From the NCBI GenBank assembly GCA_966211455.1, contig CBIHNI010000008.1, forward strand, positions 124,001 through 188,000: a stretch of 64,000 nt of DNA, read 5' to 3'. The notes under the pieces were generated by a model. The model saw only the letters and a program-made list of their open reading frames with translations. It was not told where the DNA came from and did no database searches. Made by a program: the position numbers and the translations under genes. This document shows, in pieces, positions 1 to 8,137 of this stretch (the first letter of the stretch is position 1; each line of letters begins with the position of its first letter). Origin of the DNA: 21-14-0-10-47-8 sp966211455. GTDB taxonomy: Bacteria; Bdellovibrionota; Bdellovibrionia; Bdellovibrionales; Bdellovibrionaceae.

Positions 1-731
1 CAGCGGCGAATATCAAATCGCCCAATTACCTGAAGCTGATCATCGAAGGCCGCAGAAACCTTTCCGAAGAAATGGTTCTGAAATTCGCCAAAGCGATGGG
101 TCTGCCAAAAGATCAAACCGAAGAATTCCGCATGCTGGTCGCTTTCGGCCAAGCTTCGGATCCGGCTGAACGAAACATGCACCTGAAAGCGCTGAATGAA
201 AAGCGCGTGGATTCAAAACTGAAATCCGGCGAAATCGATCAGAAGACCTGGGAAAAAATCCCAAGCTGGATTTCGTGGATCTTGTATTCATTGATCGATC
301 AAAAAGACGTCAAGTTCGATGCCGAATCGTTGCGAAAAGTTCTGCGTGAAAAAGCCAGCGTGGATGAAATCCAAGCGGCAATGGATTCGCTGATGCAAGC
401 CGGGGAGATCGTCAAAGACGAACAAACGGGCGAAATGAAAAAAGCCCGAAGCCTGATGGAATCGGCAGAAGACGTACCGGTGGCGCTTGTGCGAAAACTG
501 CAAGCCGAACTGATGTACCTGGGTCTTGAATCCCTGTTCCGAGACGCCGCCACCGAACGCGAATTCGGATCCGCAACCTTGACGATGACAAAGCAAGAAT
601 TCGAAGAGCTCAGATTCCAACTGCGCAAGATCCGCAAAGAAGCGCAAAAGAACATCGGCGTCAAACGCCTGACCTCAAAAGGCGAACGAGTCTACCAACT
701 GAACCTGCAACTGTTCCCCGTCACCGAATAA
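1..731 (+). CDS. TIGR02147-family protein, 3' part only
   Basis: The reading frame is open from base 3, so the gene starts left of the window. The visible start (SPNYLKLIIEGRRNLSEEM) is the recognition-helix region of the HTH half of TIGR02147 proteins, followed by the long helical and winged DUF4423-type half, which ends at a TAA. The family is especially expanded in Bdellovibrio and is thought to be regulatory; targets are unknown. The second family member in the window lies at 62767-63510. A terminator follows directly. Family call is firm from motif resemblance; the role is inferred. Confidence 0.85.
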   Translation, partial: AANIKSPNYLKLIIEGRRNLSEEMVLKFAKAMGLPKDQTEEFRMLVAFGQASDPAERNMHLKALNEKRVDSKLKSGEIDQKTWEKIPSWISWILYSLIDQKDVKFDAESLRKVLREKASVDEIQAAMDSLMQAGEIVKDEQTGEMKKARSLMESAEDVPVALVRKLQAELMYLGLESLFRDAATEREFGSATLTMTKQEFEELRFQLRKIRKEAQKNIGVKRLTSKGERVYQLNLQLFPVTE

Positions 732-754
732 ATATCGCCCATCCCTTTTTGGTA

Positions 755-785
755 GCGCACTTGCGTTAAGTGCGCGATTTTTTTT
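755..785 (+). terminator. Rho-independent terminator after the TIGR02147 gene
   Basis: Perfect 8-bp stem GCGCACTT / AAGTGCGC with a 5-base loop (GCGTT), then GA and a run of eight T. It lies 24 bases after the stop codon at 731 and separates that gene from ssrA. Confidence 0.9.
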
Positions 786-853
786 AGTTACAGATTTCAT
801 CACAATCCTGTCAGAAAATGTCATCTGCGAGCCCAATTTTCCAACATTATGTG

Positions 854-921
854 GATAACTTGGTGGATGGCGTTGATAACTCGGCATTTTCCCTTGGGAA
901 AACACGTGAAACGACGTGTTT
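854..921. promoter_or_regulatory. Repeats in the 315-bp gene-free stretch before ssrA
   Basis: No gene is seen between 732 and 1045. Besides the terminator and the ssrA promoter, the stretch holds GATAACT twice (854-860 and 875-881, 21 bp or about two helical turns apart, each followed by a base and then GG) and a perfect inverted repeat AAACACGT-N6-ACGTGTTT at 900-921. They lie about 85-150 bp upstream of the ssrA -10 box. A role as regulator sites is inference. Confidence 0.35.
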
Positions 922-1004
922 CCGTGTCAAGATGACATGCTCAATAAAAACGCAGATGAATTTTTCGCGAAAAAAAAGTTTAGGTATCTGGCGAAACTTA
1001 GCGC

Positions 1005-1010
1005 TATAAT
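1005..1010 (+). promoter_or_regulatory. -10 box of the ssrA promoter
   Basis: A consensus TATAAT 36 bases before the mature tmRNA 5' end. The -35 region is weak; TTTAGG at 979-984 is the nearest candidate but the spacer is long (20 bp). Transcription would start near 1017, leaving a short 5' leader to be trimmed by RNase P. Confidence 0.6.
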
Positions 1011-1045
1011 TTGCGTCCTTGTAGTTAAGACCGTTCGTTCAAAGT

Positions 1046-1399
1046 GGGGGTGACCTGGCTTCGACGTGGGTGCTGAAGCTTCAGGAGCATTCCGGGGAGT
1101 ATGAGGACCTCGTTAAAAACATGCACTTTGTAATTGGAAACGATTACGCTCTTGCTGCCTAACTTAGTTAGTTGCTAGCACGAACTTCCTAGATTTGATC
1201 CCGTTCTAGGTAAGTTCGTCATTTAGGGATCTCGATGCAGACTGGTTTCTCCAGGGTCTGCATTTAAAAAATCTGGGGGAGTGACCATCGCAATTTTGTC
1301 GTTGTAAGAGCGGTGGTCAAACTTAAACAGCGACTAAGAATGTAGCGCCTGTTTGTGGATCGCTTGCGGACCGGGGTTCGATTCCCCGCACCTCCACCA
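1046..1399 (+). ncRNA. ssrA: Transfer-messenger RNA (tmRNA)
   Basis: It rescues stalled ribosomes by alanyl-tRNA mimicry and by tagging the unfinished peptide. The 5' end GGGGGTG pairs with CACCTCC just before the encoded ACCA at the 3' end, forming the acceptor stem. The T-arm sequence GGGTTCGATTCC is present near 1375. The tag frame is 1136-1162 and reads GNDYALAA then TAA, ending in the usual LAA degron; I recall this as the Bdellovibrio tag. The length of 354 nt is normal and the molecule is one-piece, not permuted. The 3' end of ssrA is a common integration site and the AT-rich patch starts right behind it. Confidence 0.98.
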
Positions 1400-1556
1400 T
1401 ATACGGAACCTGGAAATGGTTCTAAATAATTGAAATGATTAGATACTGCCCTCTGGGCGGGGGATCTCCTGGTTCCGAGGTTCTTCGAGGAATCAACAGC
1501 TTAGGAAGATGTTTCTAAATTGAGTGATTTCAATTTTGGATCTACATTCAGACAAA
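1400..1556. other. Spacer behind ssrA with possible stem structures
   Basis: CGGAACC at 1404-1410 can pair with GGTTCCG at 1471-1477, enclosing a GCCC/GGGC hairpin near 1449-1459. A second small stem GAACC/GGTTC lies at 1406-1422. None has a T-run, so a terminator is possible but not shown. No second copy of the ssrA 3' end was found by eye. Confidence 0.35.
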
Positions 1557-2492
1557 ATGAAAATAATTGAAATTGAGAATCCAGAAGAGAAGAGCCAGAT
1601 CTGCGAGAAAGTTCTCAGAGCTTTGCCGAAGTGGTTTGGAATTGAATCCGCGATTCAAGATTACATCAAAGATGTTCAAGCCATGGAAACATGGGCTGTG
1701 GTTGATTCAGAAGCGATTGGTTTCCTGAGCCTCAATAAGCATAGTCGTTCAACAGCTGAAATACACGTGATGGGTTTCCTACCTGAGTACCATGGGAAGA
1801 AACTGGGAAACGATCTCATTTCAGCGGCAGAAAAAAGTTTGATGTCTCAAGGCTTTAAATTTCTGACAGTCAAAACTCTCAGCGAGTCTCGTCCTGATGA
1901 AGGATATGACCGAACTCGCCGATTTTATCTGAGATCAGGATTTTCTCCATTAGAAGAATTTAAAACTTTGTGGGGTGAAGCAAATCCTTGTCTTATGTTA
2001 GGTAAGGCTCTTGAACCAAATGCTAAGCCTTATCGATCGACTTTTCTTTCCCATGTAGAAATCTATGTTTCTAATTATGCAAAGACCATTCGCTTTTATG
2101 ACAGAATTCTGATCCCTCTGGGGTGGAAACGATTGGTCTGCCAGAAAAGTCATACCACTTTTTCAGATGGCGCAATGAAGATCGTCTTTTGCCCCACTGA
2201 AGAAAAATATCTTCAATATGGTTACCATCGAAAGCGGATTGGACTTAATCATTTAGCTTTTTATGCTCCTTCAAAACAAAGTGTCGACCACATATATGAA
2301 AACATCCTGAAGCCAGAAGGTATCAACTGTCTTTATGACAAAGCGCCAACTGGTGAAGAAGATTACTACGCAGTTTTCTTTGAGGATCCAGATCGCATGA
2401 AAGTGGAGATAGTTTATTCTCCTGGATATTGCTTGCAGGGACATTGGACGAATCAAATCAAAAATGATTTTGATCCTTATGGTGAGGCTTAA
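1557..2492 (+). CDS. GNAT acetyltransferase fused to a VOC (glyoxalase-like) domain
   Basis: The N-terminal half is a GNAT fold (acetyl-CoA loop region YHGKKLGNDL, then RRFYLRSGF). The C-terminal half, from about residue 160, is a vicinal-oxygen-chelate domain (FLSHVEIYVSNYAKTIRFYD; a VFFEDPDRMKVEIVYSP end). VOC domains often bind small molecules or metals, so the fusion could acetylate and bind one substrate, for example a drug; this is inference. I chose ATG 1557; a GTG at 1524 would add 11 residues. Only 2 bases separate it from the next gene, so the two form an operon. The DNA is more AT-rich than the rest of the window. Confidence 0.8.
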   Translation: MKIIEIENPEEKSQICEKVLRALPKWFGIESAIQDYIKDVQAMETWAVVDSEAIGFLSLNKHSRSTAEIHVMGFLPEYHGKKLGNDLISAAEKSLMSQGFKFLTVKTLSESRPDEGYDRTRRFYLRSGFSPLEEFKTLWGEANPCLMLGKALEPNAKPYRSTFLSHVEIYVSNYAKTIRFYDRILIPLGWKRLVCQKSHTTFSDGAMKIVFCPTEEKYLQYGYHRKRIGLNHLAFYAPSKQSVDHIYENILKPEGINCLYDKAPTGEEDYYAVFFEDPDRMKVEIVYSPGYCLQGHWTNQIKNDFDPYGEA

Positions 2493-2494
2493 GA

Positions 2495-3613
2495 ATGAAG
2501 TCTGAAAATACAATTGTCATTCGAGAAGCTACCGTTGGTGACGAAGCTGCGATTGCTAAAGTTCATGTACGGTCATGGCAAGAGGCATACAAAGGACTGA
2601 TGCCGCAAGCCTATTTGGACGAGCTTTCAGCTGAGCTCGAGAGCAGAATTGACATGTGGAAAAGAACTCTCACAAATCCGAAACGGTGGGCATGGGTTGC
2701 TGAAAGTAATTACGGTATTGTTGGATTTGTCTTGTTTGGTCCTCCAAGAGATCCAAATCGTGAAGGTTACATCGAATTAGGCGCGATTTACTTATTGGAA
2801 TCTGAAAAAGGAAAAGGAACTGGTTTTTCGCTTCTATCTGCAGGCTTTAATAGGATGAGGGATCTCGGATACAAAAAGGCGTATTGTTGGGTCTTAGAAG
2901 GCAATCCAACTATAAAATTTTATGAAAGATCGGGCGCAAGTTTTTCGAACCAAATCAAAGATGATGAGATTGGTGGAAAGCAATTTAAAGAGCTTGCATA
3001 CGATTGGGAGTCATTAAACATCGGTGATTATAATTGGAAGCCGTTGTCAATTGATGAAGTCAAAAGAGTATTCGAGTCGTTCAAGTATCGATGGTGGCTT
3101 GCTGGAGGATGGGCAATCGATCTTTTTCTCAATAAGCAAACTCGTCATCACGAAGATATTGATGTACTCATCCGGCGTGAAGACCAGTTGGAAGTGCAAA
3201 GCTTACTTCAAGATTGGGATTTGTGGGCCGCTGATCCTCCGGGCACATTGAGGCCTTGGAAGAAGGGCGAGTTTCTGCGAAAAGGTCTCCAAGATATTTG
3301 GATCCGCAAAACACCAACAGATCCATGGCAAATTCAAATCATGCTTTTTGACTCGGAAAATGGAAGTTGGATTTTCAAAAGGAACGAGTCTATTCGTAGA
3401 AGTTTAGAATCAGTAACTTTCAAAACACGAGATGGTTTATCTTTGTTAGCTCCAGAGGTGCAACTCCTGTATAAGTCCAAGTCCCTTCGAGAAAAAGATC
3501 AGCAAGACTTTGAAAGTGCGTTGCCTGAAATGTCTTCTGTTCAGAAAAACTGGTTAAAGGAAGCGCTTAAGATTGTGTATCAGGACACTCACCCATGGAT
3601 AAATCGTCTTTAA
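2495..3613 (+). CDS. GNAT acetyltransferase fused to an ANT(2'')-like nucleotidyltransferase
   Basis: Residues 1-170 are a GNAT domain with the acetyl-CoA loop EKGKGTG and the motif NPTIKFYERSGA. Residues 185-372 resemble aminoglycoside 2''-adenylyltransferase: GGWAIDLFLNKQTRHHEDID carries the GG and the DxD metal-binding motif. This is the domain pair of bifunctional aminoglycoside-modifying enzymes, in acetyl-then-nucleotidyl order. Real aminoglycosides as substrates are not shown; many such nucleotidyltransferases are uncharacterised. It is the second gene of the AT-rich operon after ssrA, and the downstream spacer is also AT-rich, so transfer is likely. Confidence 0.8.
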   Translation: MKSENTIVIREATVGDEAAIAKVHVRSWQEAYKGLMPQAYLDELSAELESRIDMWKRTLTNPKRWAWVAESNYGIVGFVLFGPPRDPNREGYIELGAIYLLESEKGKGTGFSLLSAGFNRMRDLGYKKAYCWVLEGNPTIKFYERSGASFSNQIKDDEIGGKQFKELAYDWESLNIGDYNWKPLSIDEVKRVFESFKYRWWLAGGWAIDLFLNKQTRHHEDIDVLIRREDQLEVQSLLQDWDLWAADPPGTLRPWKKGEFLRKGLQDIWIRKTPTDPWQIQIMLFDSENGSWIFKRNESIRRSLESVTFKTRDGLSLLAPEVQLLYKSKSLREKDQQDFESALPEMSSVQKNWLKEALKIVYQDTHPWINRL

Positions 3614-3641
3614 TGTTTTCCTACGCAAATAACTTGGAGAG

Positions 3642-3731
3642 ATGTTGAAATACCTACTTGATCAATTAGGGATTGAGAAAGATCTTGTTCTTGAATTCCT
3701 ATTTTATTTTTCCAGATTTGAATATCTATAA
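3642..3731 (+). pseudogene. Possible 5' remnant of an unidentified gene
   Basis: A 29-codon frame starts at an ATG behind GGAGAG and ends at TAA. It contains LVLEFLFYFSRFEYL, which resembles the start of small helical proteins that carry an FxxFSRFEYALK-like motif. The same frame goes on after the stop with GFYG, so a nonsense change or truncation is possible. The frame is short and the call is tentative. Confidence 0.3.
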
Positions 3732-3799
3732 GGCTTTTATGGGTGTAGACCGCATACACGTCATCATCGAAAGAGCACATCTATGGCGACGATCTTCGC

Positions 3800-5833
3800 C
3801 TAAGCCGCTTGCTGCTGCTGCTGGGGGCTGCAGTGCTGAACAATCACGGAAACCAAATTTTCACGTTGGAAAGGTTTGCTCAGGTAATCGTTGCAGCCAG
3901 CGGTGATGCATTTTCCAAGCTCGTCACGCATGGCATTTGCGGTTAAAGCGATGATCGGGACCTGACAACCCATTTCTCGCAATTGGGCTGTTGCCGTGTA
4001 TCCATCCATGACAGGCATCTGCATATCCATCAAGATCAGATCATACTGTCCCTTCGAAACAGCTTCGATCGCTTCCAAACCGTGATTCGCCATCTGTGTC
4101 GTGGCTCCTTCGCGGATTAAAAACTGCTCGGCCAGAACTTGATTGTCCACCGAATCTTCGACAACCAAGATTTTCAATCCGTCTAAAGGTCGAACCGGCT
4201 TTGGGGTCGAAAGTGATTTGCGAATCTTCAGATTTTCTTGCAGAGCCAGTTCCAGCTCGATGGAAATGGTGAAACGGCTGCCACGTCCTTGTTCCGACCA
4301 ATCTAGGATCAAATCTCCGCCCATCAATCGGGCAATGCGTTTCGATAGAATCAACCCAAGGCCCGTGCCCCCGAAGCCTTTGCGGATGGAGGGGTCAAGC
4401 TGTGAGAAGGGCCGGAATAGTTTAGAGAAACTTCCGGGTGGGATGCCGATCCCCGTATCCTGAACCTGACAGGTTAAAAGACGATCTTGAATTTCGAATG
4501 TCACTGTGACCCCGCCGCGATTCGTGAATTTGATCGCATTGCCAATCACGTTCAAAAGAATTTGTTTGAAACGGGTGGCATCGATATTAACAGCATCGGG
4601 TAGATTGCTGTCATGAAATTTAAGAGTGATTCCCTTTTCTTCGCATCGTAAATTCAGCAAGGCATAGATATCCCGCAACAGCTGTTTCAACGAACAAGGT
4701 GCTTTTTCGATTTCCAATTTTCCAGCTTCGACCTTTGAAATATCCAGAATGTCATTGATGATGGTCGCCAGACTGTAACCCGTACGCTCAATGATCTCAA
4801 GATAGCGGCGATTTTCCGCTACGTTTGTGGACTCTTTCAAAAGCTGAACGAAACCTAGGATCGCGTTCAATGGAGTGCGAATTTCATGGCTCATGTTTGC
4901 CAAGAACAGACTTTTGACTTCGTTGGCGCGTTCGGCGACCAGACGATCGCTGGTGCTTTCTTTCAAATTGCTTGCCATTTTGTTCAGTGCCAAAGCCAAT
5001 TGGCCCAGTTCGTCTTTTGAATGTACGGGGATGGATTGGGACCAATCTCCAGCGCCAATATTCAACGCAAATTGATTGAGATCATGAAGATCTTTTGAAA
5101 GGCGACGGCTCATCAGAATGGTCAGTGTCAACCCCGTGCATTCCACTGTCGCGACAGCCGTAATCAGCAGAATCATCAGCAATCTTTCCAACCAGCGGCT
5201 GCCTTCGCCCAGAATGTATGAAAATTTGTTTTCGATGATTGTCAGACGCTCGTTGATAACAAATATTCTTTCAAGCAACGCATCGATTTCGTTTTGATTC
5301 GCTTCTTTGCCTTGACCGGCTGCAATCGCAACATGAAGCTGTTCGCCGGTATCCATCAATTGCAGGATCAATGCATCCCCTTCGTTCCAAGCTTGGATTG
5401 CGTCTCGGATGTAGGGAACTTGATGGAATCGCCGCATCAGCTTGACCATGGAATCGATGTCTTGGGGATGCACCTGGCCTTCGATAAATCCCTGACGAAC
5501 AATGGCCATATCCATATCCGGCTTTTGCATTTCGACCCGGGCTTTGTGATCCCCCAAAGGAATCCGCAAATGCTCTTTGTAAGCCAGGTATCGATTGTGA
5601 TTGCGCGTACGTGCGTAGGCCTTGATTTCCAGAACCGCGCTTTTCTGCGCCTTGGACCAGATTCCTTCCCCGCCAACAAAGGCTCGCACCGCCGATAACG
5701 TGTCCATGGCAAACAACAAAGTGAAAAGCTCCAACGCGATCAGAAAGGCCATGACGCCGACAACGGTATAGAGCTTGTGTGCAATCGAGATGTCTTTCCA
5801 GACATTCTTCAGTCGTTGAAGGATTTTTTGCAT
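3800..5833 (-). CDS. Membrane hybrid sensor histidine kinase (sensor-HAMP-HisKA-HATPase-REC)
   Basis: 677 residues. Transmembrane segments at about 21-43 and 214-241 flank a periplasmic helical sensor, followed by HAMP (about 240-295). HisKA carries H316 in the SHEIRTPLNAILGF motif. HATPase has N432, DTGIGIP (D459) and the GFGGTGLGL lid. A C-terminal receiver has D603 (LMDMQMPVMDGY) and K653 (LSKPF). The last residues are QQQQQAA. It diverges from the OmpR-type regulator at 6062 and is the only protein in this cluster with an ATP-binding domain, so it is the likely phosphate source for the phosphorelay. The signal sensed is unknown. Confidence 0.95.
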   Translation of the reverse strand: MQKILQRLKNVWKDISIAHKLYTVVGVMAFLIALELFTLLFAMDTLSAVRAFVGGEGIWSKAQKSAVLEIKAYARTRNHNRYLAYKEHLRIPLGDHKARVEMQKPDMDMAIVRQGFIEGQVHPQDIDSMVKLMRRFHQVPYIRDAIQAWNEGDALILQLMDTGEQLHVAIAAGQGKEANQNEIDALLERIFVINERLTIIENKFSYILGEGSRWLERLLMILLITAVATVECTGLTLTILMSRRLSKDLHDLNQFALNIGAGDWSQSIPVHSKDELGQLALALNKMASNLKESTSDRLVAERANEVKSLFLANMSHEIRTPLNAILGFVQLLKESTNVAENRRYLEIIERTGYSLATIINDILDISKVEAGKLEIEKAPCSLKQLLRDIYALLNLRCEEKGITLKFHDSNLPDAVNIDATRFKQILLNVIGNAIKFTNRGGVTVTFEIQDRLLTCQVQDTGIGIPPGSFSKLFRPFSQLDPSIRKGFGGTGLGLILSKRIARLMGGDLILDWSEQGRGSRFTISIELELALQENLKIRKSLSTPKPVRPLDGLKILVVEDSVDNQVLAEQFLIREGATTQMANHGLEAIEAVSKGQYDLILMDMQMPVMDGYTATAQLREMGCQVPIIALTANAMRDELGKCITAGCNDYLSKPFQRENLVSVIVQHCSPQQQQQAA

Positions 5834-5920
5834 GCAAACCCACTTTCATTGTGTAGCGAGATGGTGCTTTTATAGATATTCTTTTATTTTGTCTGATGAA
5901 AAGTCAGAAAGGTGTCGTAA

Positions 5921-5941
5921 GATTGCTGAGATTTCTCGACA
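5921..5941. promoter_or_regulatory. Cluster-specific repeat, copy 1
   Basis: 21 bp with a GAGA-TT-TCTC dyad inside a longer conserved block (GATTG-N-TGAGAT-N-TCTCGACA). 19 of 21 bases match 6827-6847. It lies in the divergent spacer between the kinase and the OmpR-type gene, 120 bp before the latter. It is a plausible site for that DNA-binding regulator. Confidence 0.6.
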
Positions 5942-5959
5942 TTCTCGCAATGAAATTCT

Positions 5960-5983
5960 CATTTTGAGACGCATCTCAAAATG
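5960..5983. promoter_or_regulatory. Perfect inverted repeat in the kinase/regulator spacer
   Basis: Arms CATTTTGAGA and TCTCAAAATG around CGCA. The GAGA/TCTC core is the same as in the two 21-bp repeats at 5921 and 6827. It is a possible operator; no T-run follows on either strand. Confidence 0.55.
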
Positions 5984-6061
5984 ACAAGCTAAGCCGTGGA
6001 ACATGGTTCCTCTGTTTGAGATTTGGTAAAATATAACCGTCAGCAACCTTGGGAGGTCTTT

Positions 6062-6763
6062 ATGAAGAAGATCCTTCTTATTGAAGATCACGCGGACACA
6101 GGCGAGCTGGTTCGGCTGGGCTTGACGACCTATCATGTTCAACAAGCTCTTAGCGTTCAAGAAGCCAAAGAGGCTCTACAGAAGTTCGTCTTTGATTTGA
6201 TCTTGATCGATGTCACACTGCCCGATGGAAGCGGTTTTGACCTGTGTTTCAGTCTCACGCAAGATCCGAAGTATGCTGGCATTCCGAAAATTTTGCTGAC
6301 GGGTAAGACGGATCCTGCGGATAAGGTCTATGGTTTCAATTGCGGAGCAAGCGATTATATCACCAAACCCTTTCATCTTTTGGAATTCAGGGCCCGAGTT
6401 GATCGTTATCTGACTCCCAGAGGCGATCCGGGGAATGGCGAGCAGATTTACGATTGTTTTTCATTCAATCTGAGTTTTCAAAGATGTGAGATTCTGAGCG
6501 ATCATCAGCGACTGGATTTGGGGTTAACGCCGACAGAGTTTCGCCTCTTCTTGGCGTTTGTCAAAAGTGAAGGAAAAGTTTTATCCAGGGACACGCTGGA
6601 ACGCATGGCCTGGGAATCCAATGGCACCTTTATTCAAGCCCGGGGCATCGACACTCACATCGCGCATCTGCGAAAGAAATTAGGCCCTTTGAGCTTCGTC
6701 ATCGTCTCTGTTTATGGACAGGGCTACACTTTTCAAAGCGTGGCAGCCCGTCAAGTCGCTTAA
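6062..6763 (+). CDS. OmpR/PhoB-type response regulator
   Basis: 233 residues. The receiver has the acidic pair at residues 9-10 (IEDH), phospho-acceptor D50 (LILID) and K102 (TKPF). The C-terminal half is a winged helix (LTPTEFRLFLAFVKSEGKVLSRDTL ... GIDTHIAHLRKKLG ... GQGYTF). The start is fixed by GGGAGG six bases before ATG 6062. It diverges from the hybrid kinase and is the only DNA-binding output in the cluster, so it probably reads the relay and acts at the GAGA/TCTC sites. That regulatory link is inferred. Confidence 0.95.
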   Translation: MKKILLIEDHADTGELVRLGLTTYHVQQALSVQEAKEALQKFVFDLILIDVTLPDGSGFDLCFSLTQDPKYAGIPKILLTGKTDPADKVYGFNCGASDYITKPFHLLEFRARVDRYLTPRGDPGNGEQIYDCFSFNLSFQRCEILSDHQRLDLGLTPTEFRLFLAFVKSEGKVLSRDTLERMAWESNGTFIQARGIDTHIAHLRKKLGPLSFVIVSVYGQGYTFQSVAARQVA

Positions 6764-6826
6764 GTCACTTAAGTCACCCAAAGACCGGGTTCGACAAAAA
6801 TTCGCCATTTTCATAAATCAATTTGA

Positions 6827-6847
6827 GATTGTTGAGATGTCTCGACA
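6827..6847. promoter_or_regulatory. Cluster-specific repeat, copy 2
   Basis: Direct repeat of 5921-5941 with two changes, keeping GAGA-TG-TCTC and the CTCGACA end. It lies 72 bp before the first receiver gene of the relay operon (6920). The same motif before both rightward transcription units suggests shared control. Confidence 0.6.
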
Positions 6848-6919
6848 CGGATTCGACCCTATCTTCAAAGTCAGAAGTTCAAAATGAATTCATGACCAAC
6901 AGAAGAAAAGGGTGGAAGT

Positions 6920-7360
6920 ATGACAAAAACAGAGCTTGAGAATCTAGAAAGACAACCGGTCCATGTTCTGATCGTCGATGACGATGCCGATTCGGCGGCA
7001 TTGATCGCCTCAATTTTCGATCATCTGGGGTGTCGCACGGTCTGTACGCTGACGCCAACCGATGCCGAGAAGAATATTTGCGCTAGAAATGTAGATCTCA
7101 TCATATTGGACTGGATTCTAGACGAGCACACGGATGCCAAGGCCGTCATGGACAAGTGTTCGGCCATTTTTTCGAAGTTTGGGATTCGAATGTCGAATGA
7201 AACCAAACCTAAAGTGATCACTTACTCGGGCCTGAAGGCATCCGAGGTCGAATTGCTGACCAGTCCGTACTTCAATCATGTGGACCATTGGCAAAAGCCG
7301 ATCTCATACATAAATCTTCTGAAGCGAACGTTAAAGGTTTTAGAGGAGATCGAGCATTAA
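6920..7360 (+). CDS. Stand-alone receiver (REC) protein
   Basis: 146 residues, essentially one receiver domain. DDD at 20-22 forms the acidic pocket, D64 (LIILDW) is the acceptor, and K is in HWQKP. An unusual Trp follows the acceptor Asp, and the segment after it (WILDEHTDAKAVMDKC) is longer than normal. The receiver at 7398 shares both features, so the two are paralogues. It has no output domain and is probably a phosphate sink or adaptor. It is the first gene of an operon running to 9601. Confidence 0.88.
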   Translation: MTKTELENLERQPVHVLIVDDDADSAALIASIFDHLGCRTVCTLTPTDAEKNICARNVDLIILDWILDEHTDAKAVMDKCSAIFSKFGIRMSNETKPKVITYSGLKASEVELLTSPYFNHVDHWQKPISYINLLKRTLKVLEEIEH

Positions 7361-7397
7361 ATGGACTTGGATCTTTTGTGCGACGAAGGAGGTATTT

Positions 7398-8123
7398 ATG
7401 GGAAAGTTTTTGGATATCGATGAAAGGGAAGCCGCCGAGCTTCAACAGATAGAGAATTATGAACTGCCAAAACTGATCGACAGTTTTCCGTCGGACTGCT
7501 TTCACCACGAGGAATTTTCGCAAGAAGGAGGGCTTTGGAAGTTTCATTTCAAATGCAACTTCTTGGACGGTAAATTTTATGCTTCGACGGTTCATTGCAG
7601 CCCCAAAGAGGCGTTCACTTCGGCGCGGGATAAGATATTGAAGCAAGTTCAAGAGTGGCGGGACACAAGGTTCGAACTGAGTTCTGAAAAGGCGCACCCA
7701 CAGTTCGCGGATGCGAACAATCCAAGAATTCTGCTGATCGATGATGATCAGGATTTTGTTCTGACAACCGCTCTGGCCTTTGAGAAAGCGGGACTTCATA
7801 CGGACGTCGCCATCCGACACGAGGAACTGCATCGAAGACTCATCAACGAGGACTTTGATTATATCGTTTTCGACTGGACTTTAAATGACGCCGTCACAGC
7901 CGAGATGGTCATGGAAAGAGCCATTCGATTGATCAAGACATTTTCTGACCTGCGCAAAAAATTTAACGACCACAGGCCACGCATCGTGACCTATTCGGCC
8001 ACGGATCTTCGGGATATCCATATGCCGGAAGCGGGGAGCGAGTATTTCGAATACATCGGTCACTGGCGAAAGCCGATGCCATTCGCCGAAGTCGTATCGC
8101 GAGCAAAGAAATGGCTTTATTAA
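7398..8123 (+). CDS. Receiver protein with an HPF/RaiA-like N-terminal half
   Basis: 241 residues. Residues 109-240 are a receiver with DDD at 115-117, D159 (IVFDW) and K in HWRKP, paralogous to the 6920 product. Residues 1-95 are not a receiver: two predicted strands (WKFHFKCNFLDGKFYASTVH) are followed by an amphipathic helix (AFTSARDKILKQVQEWRDTRF). This strand-strand-helix pattern looks like the second half of a ribosome hibernation factor (S30AE) fold. That resemblance is by eye and needs a profile search. AAGGAGG precedes the ATG. Confidence 0.8.
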   Translation: MGKFLDIDEREAAELQQIENYELPKLIDSFPSDCFHHEEFSQEGGLWKFHFKCNFLDGKFYASTVHCSPKEAFTSARDKILKQVQEWRDTRFELSSEKAHPQFADANNPRILLIDDDQDFVLTTALAFEKAGLHTDVAIRHEELHRRLINEDFDYIVFDWTLNDAVTAEMVMERAIRLIKTFSDLRKKFNDHRPRIVTYSATDLRDIHMPEAGSEYFEYIGHWRKPMPFAEVVSRAKKWLY

Positions 8124-8137
8124 AAAAGGAGGAGCCT

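Noticed and set aside
1557..3613. Calling this patch a confirmed genomic island
   Set aside because: No integrase, no second copy of the ssrA 3' end and no exact boundaries were seen; only composition and position support it.
3673..3906. Plus-strand open frame overlapping the kinase gene end
   Set aside because: No start signal, no domain, and it runs into the opposite-strand hybrid kinase; it is a shadow frame.
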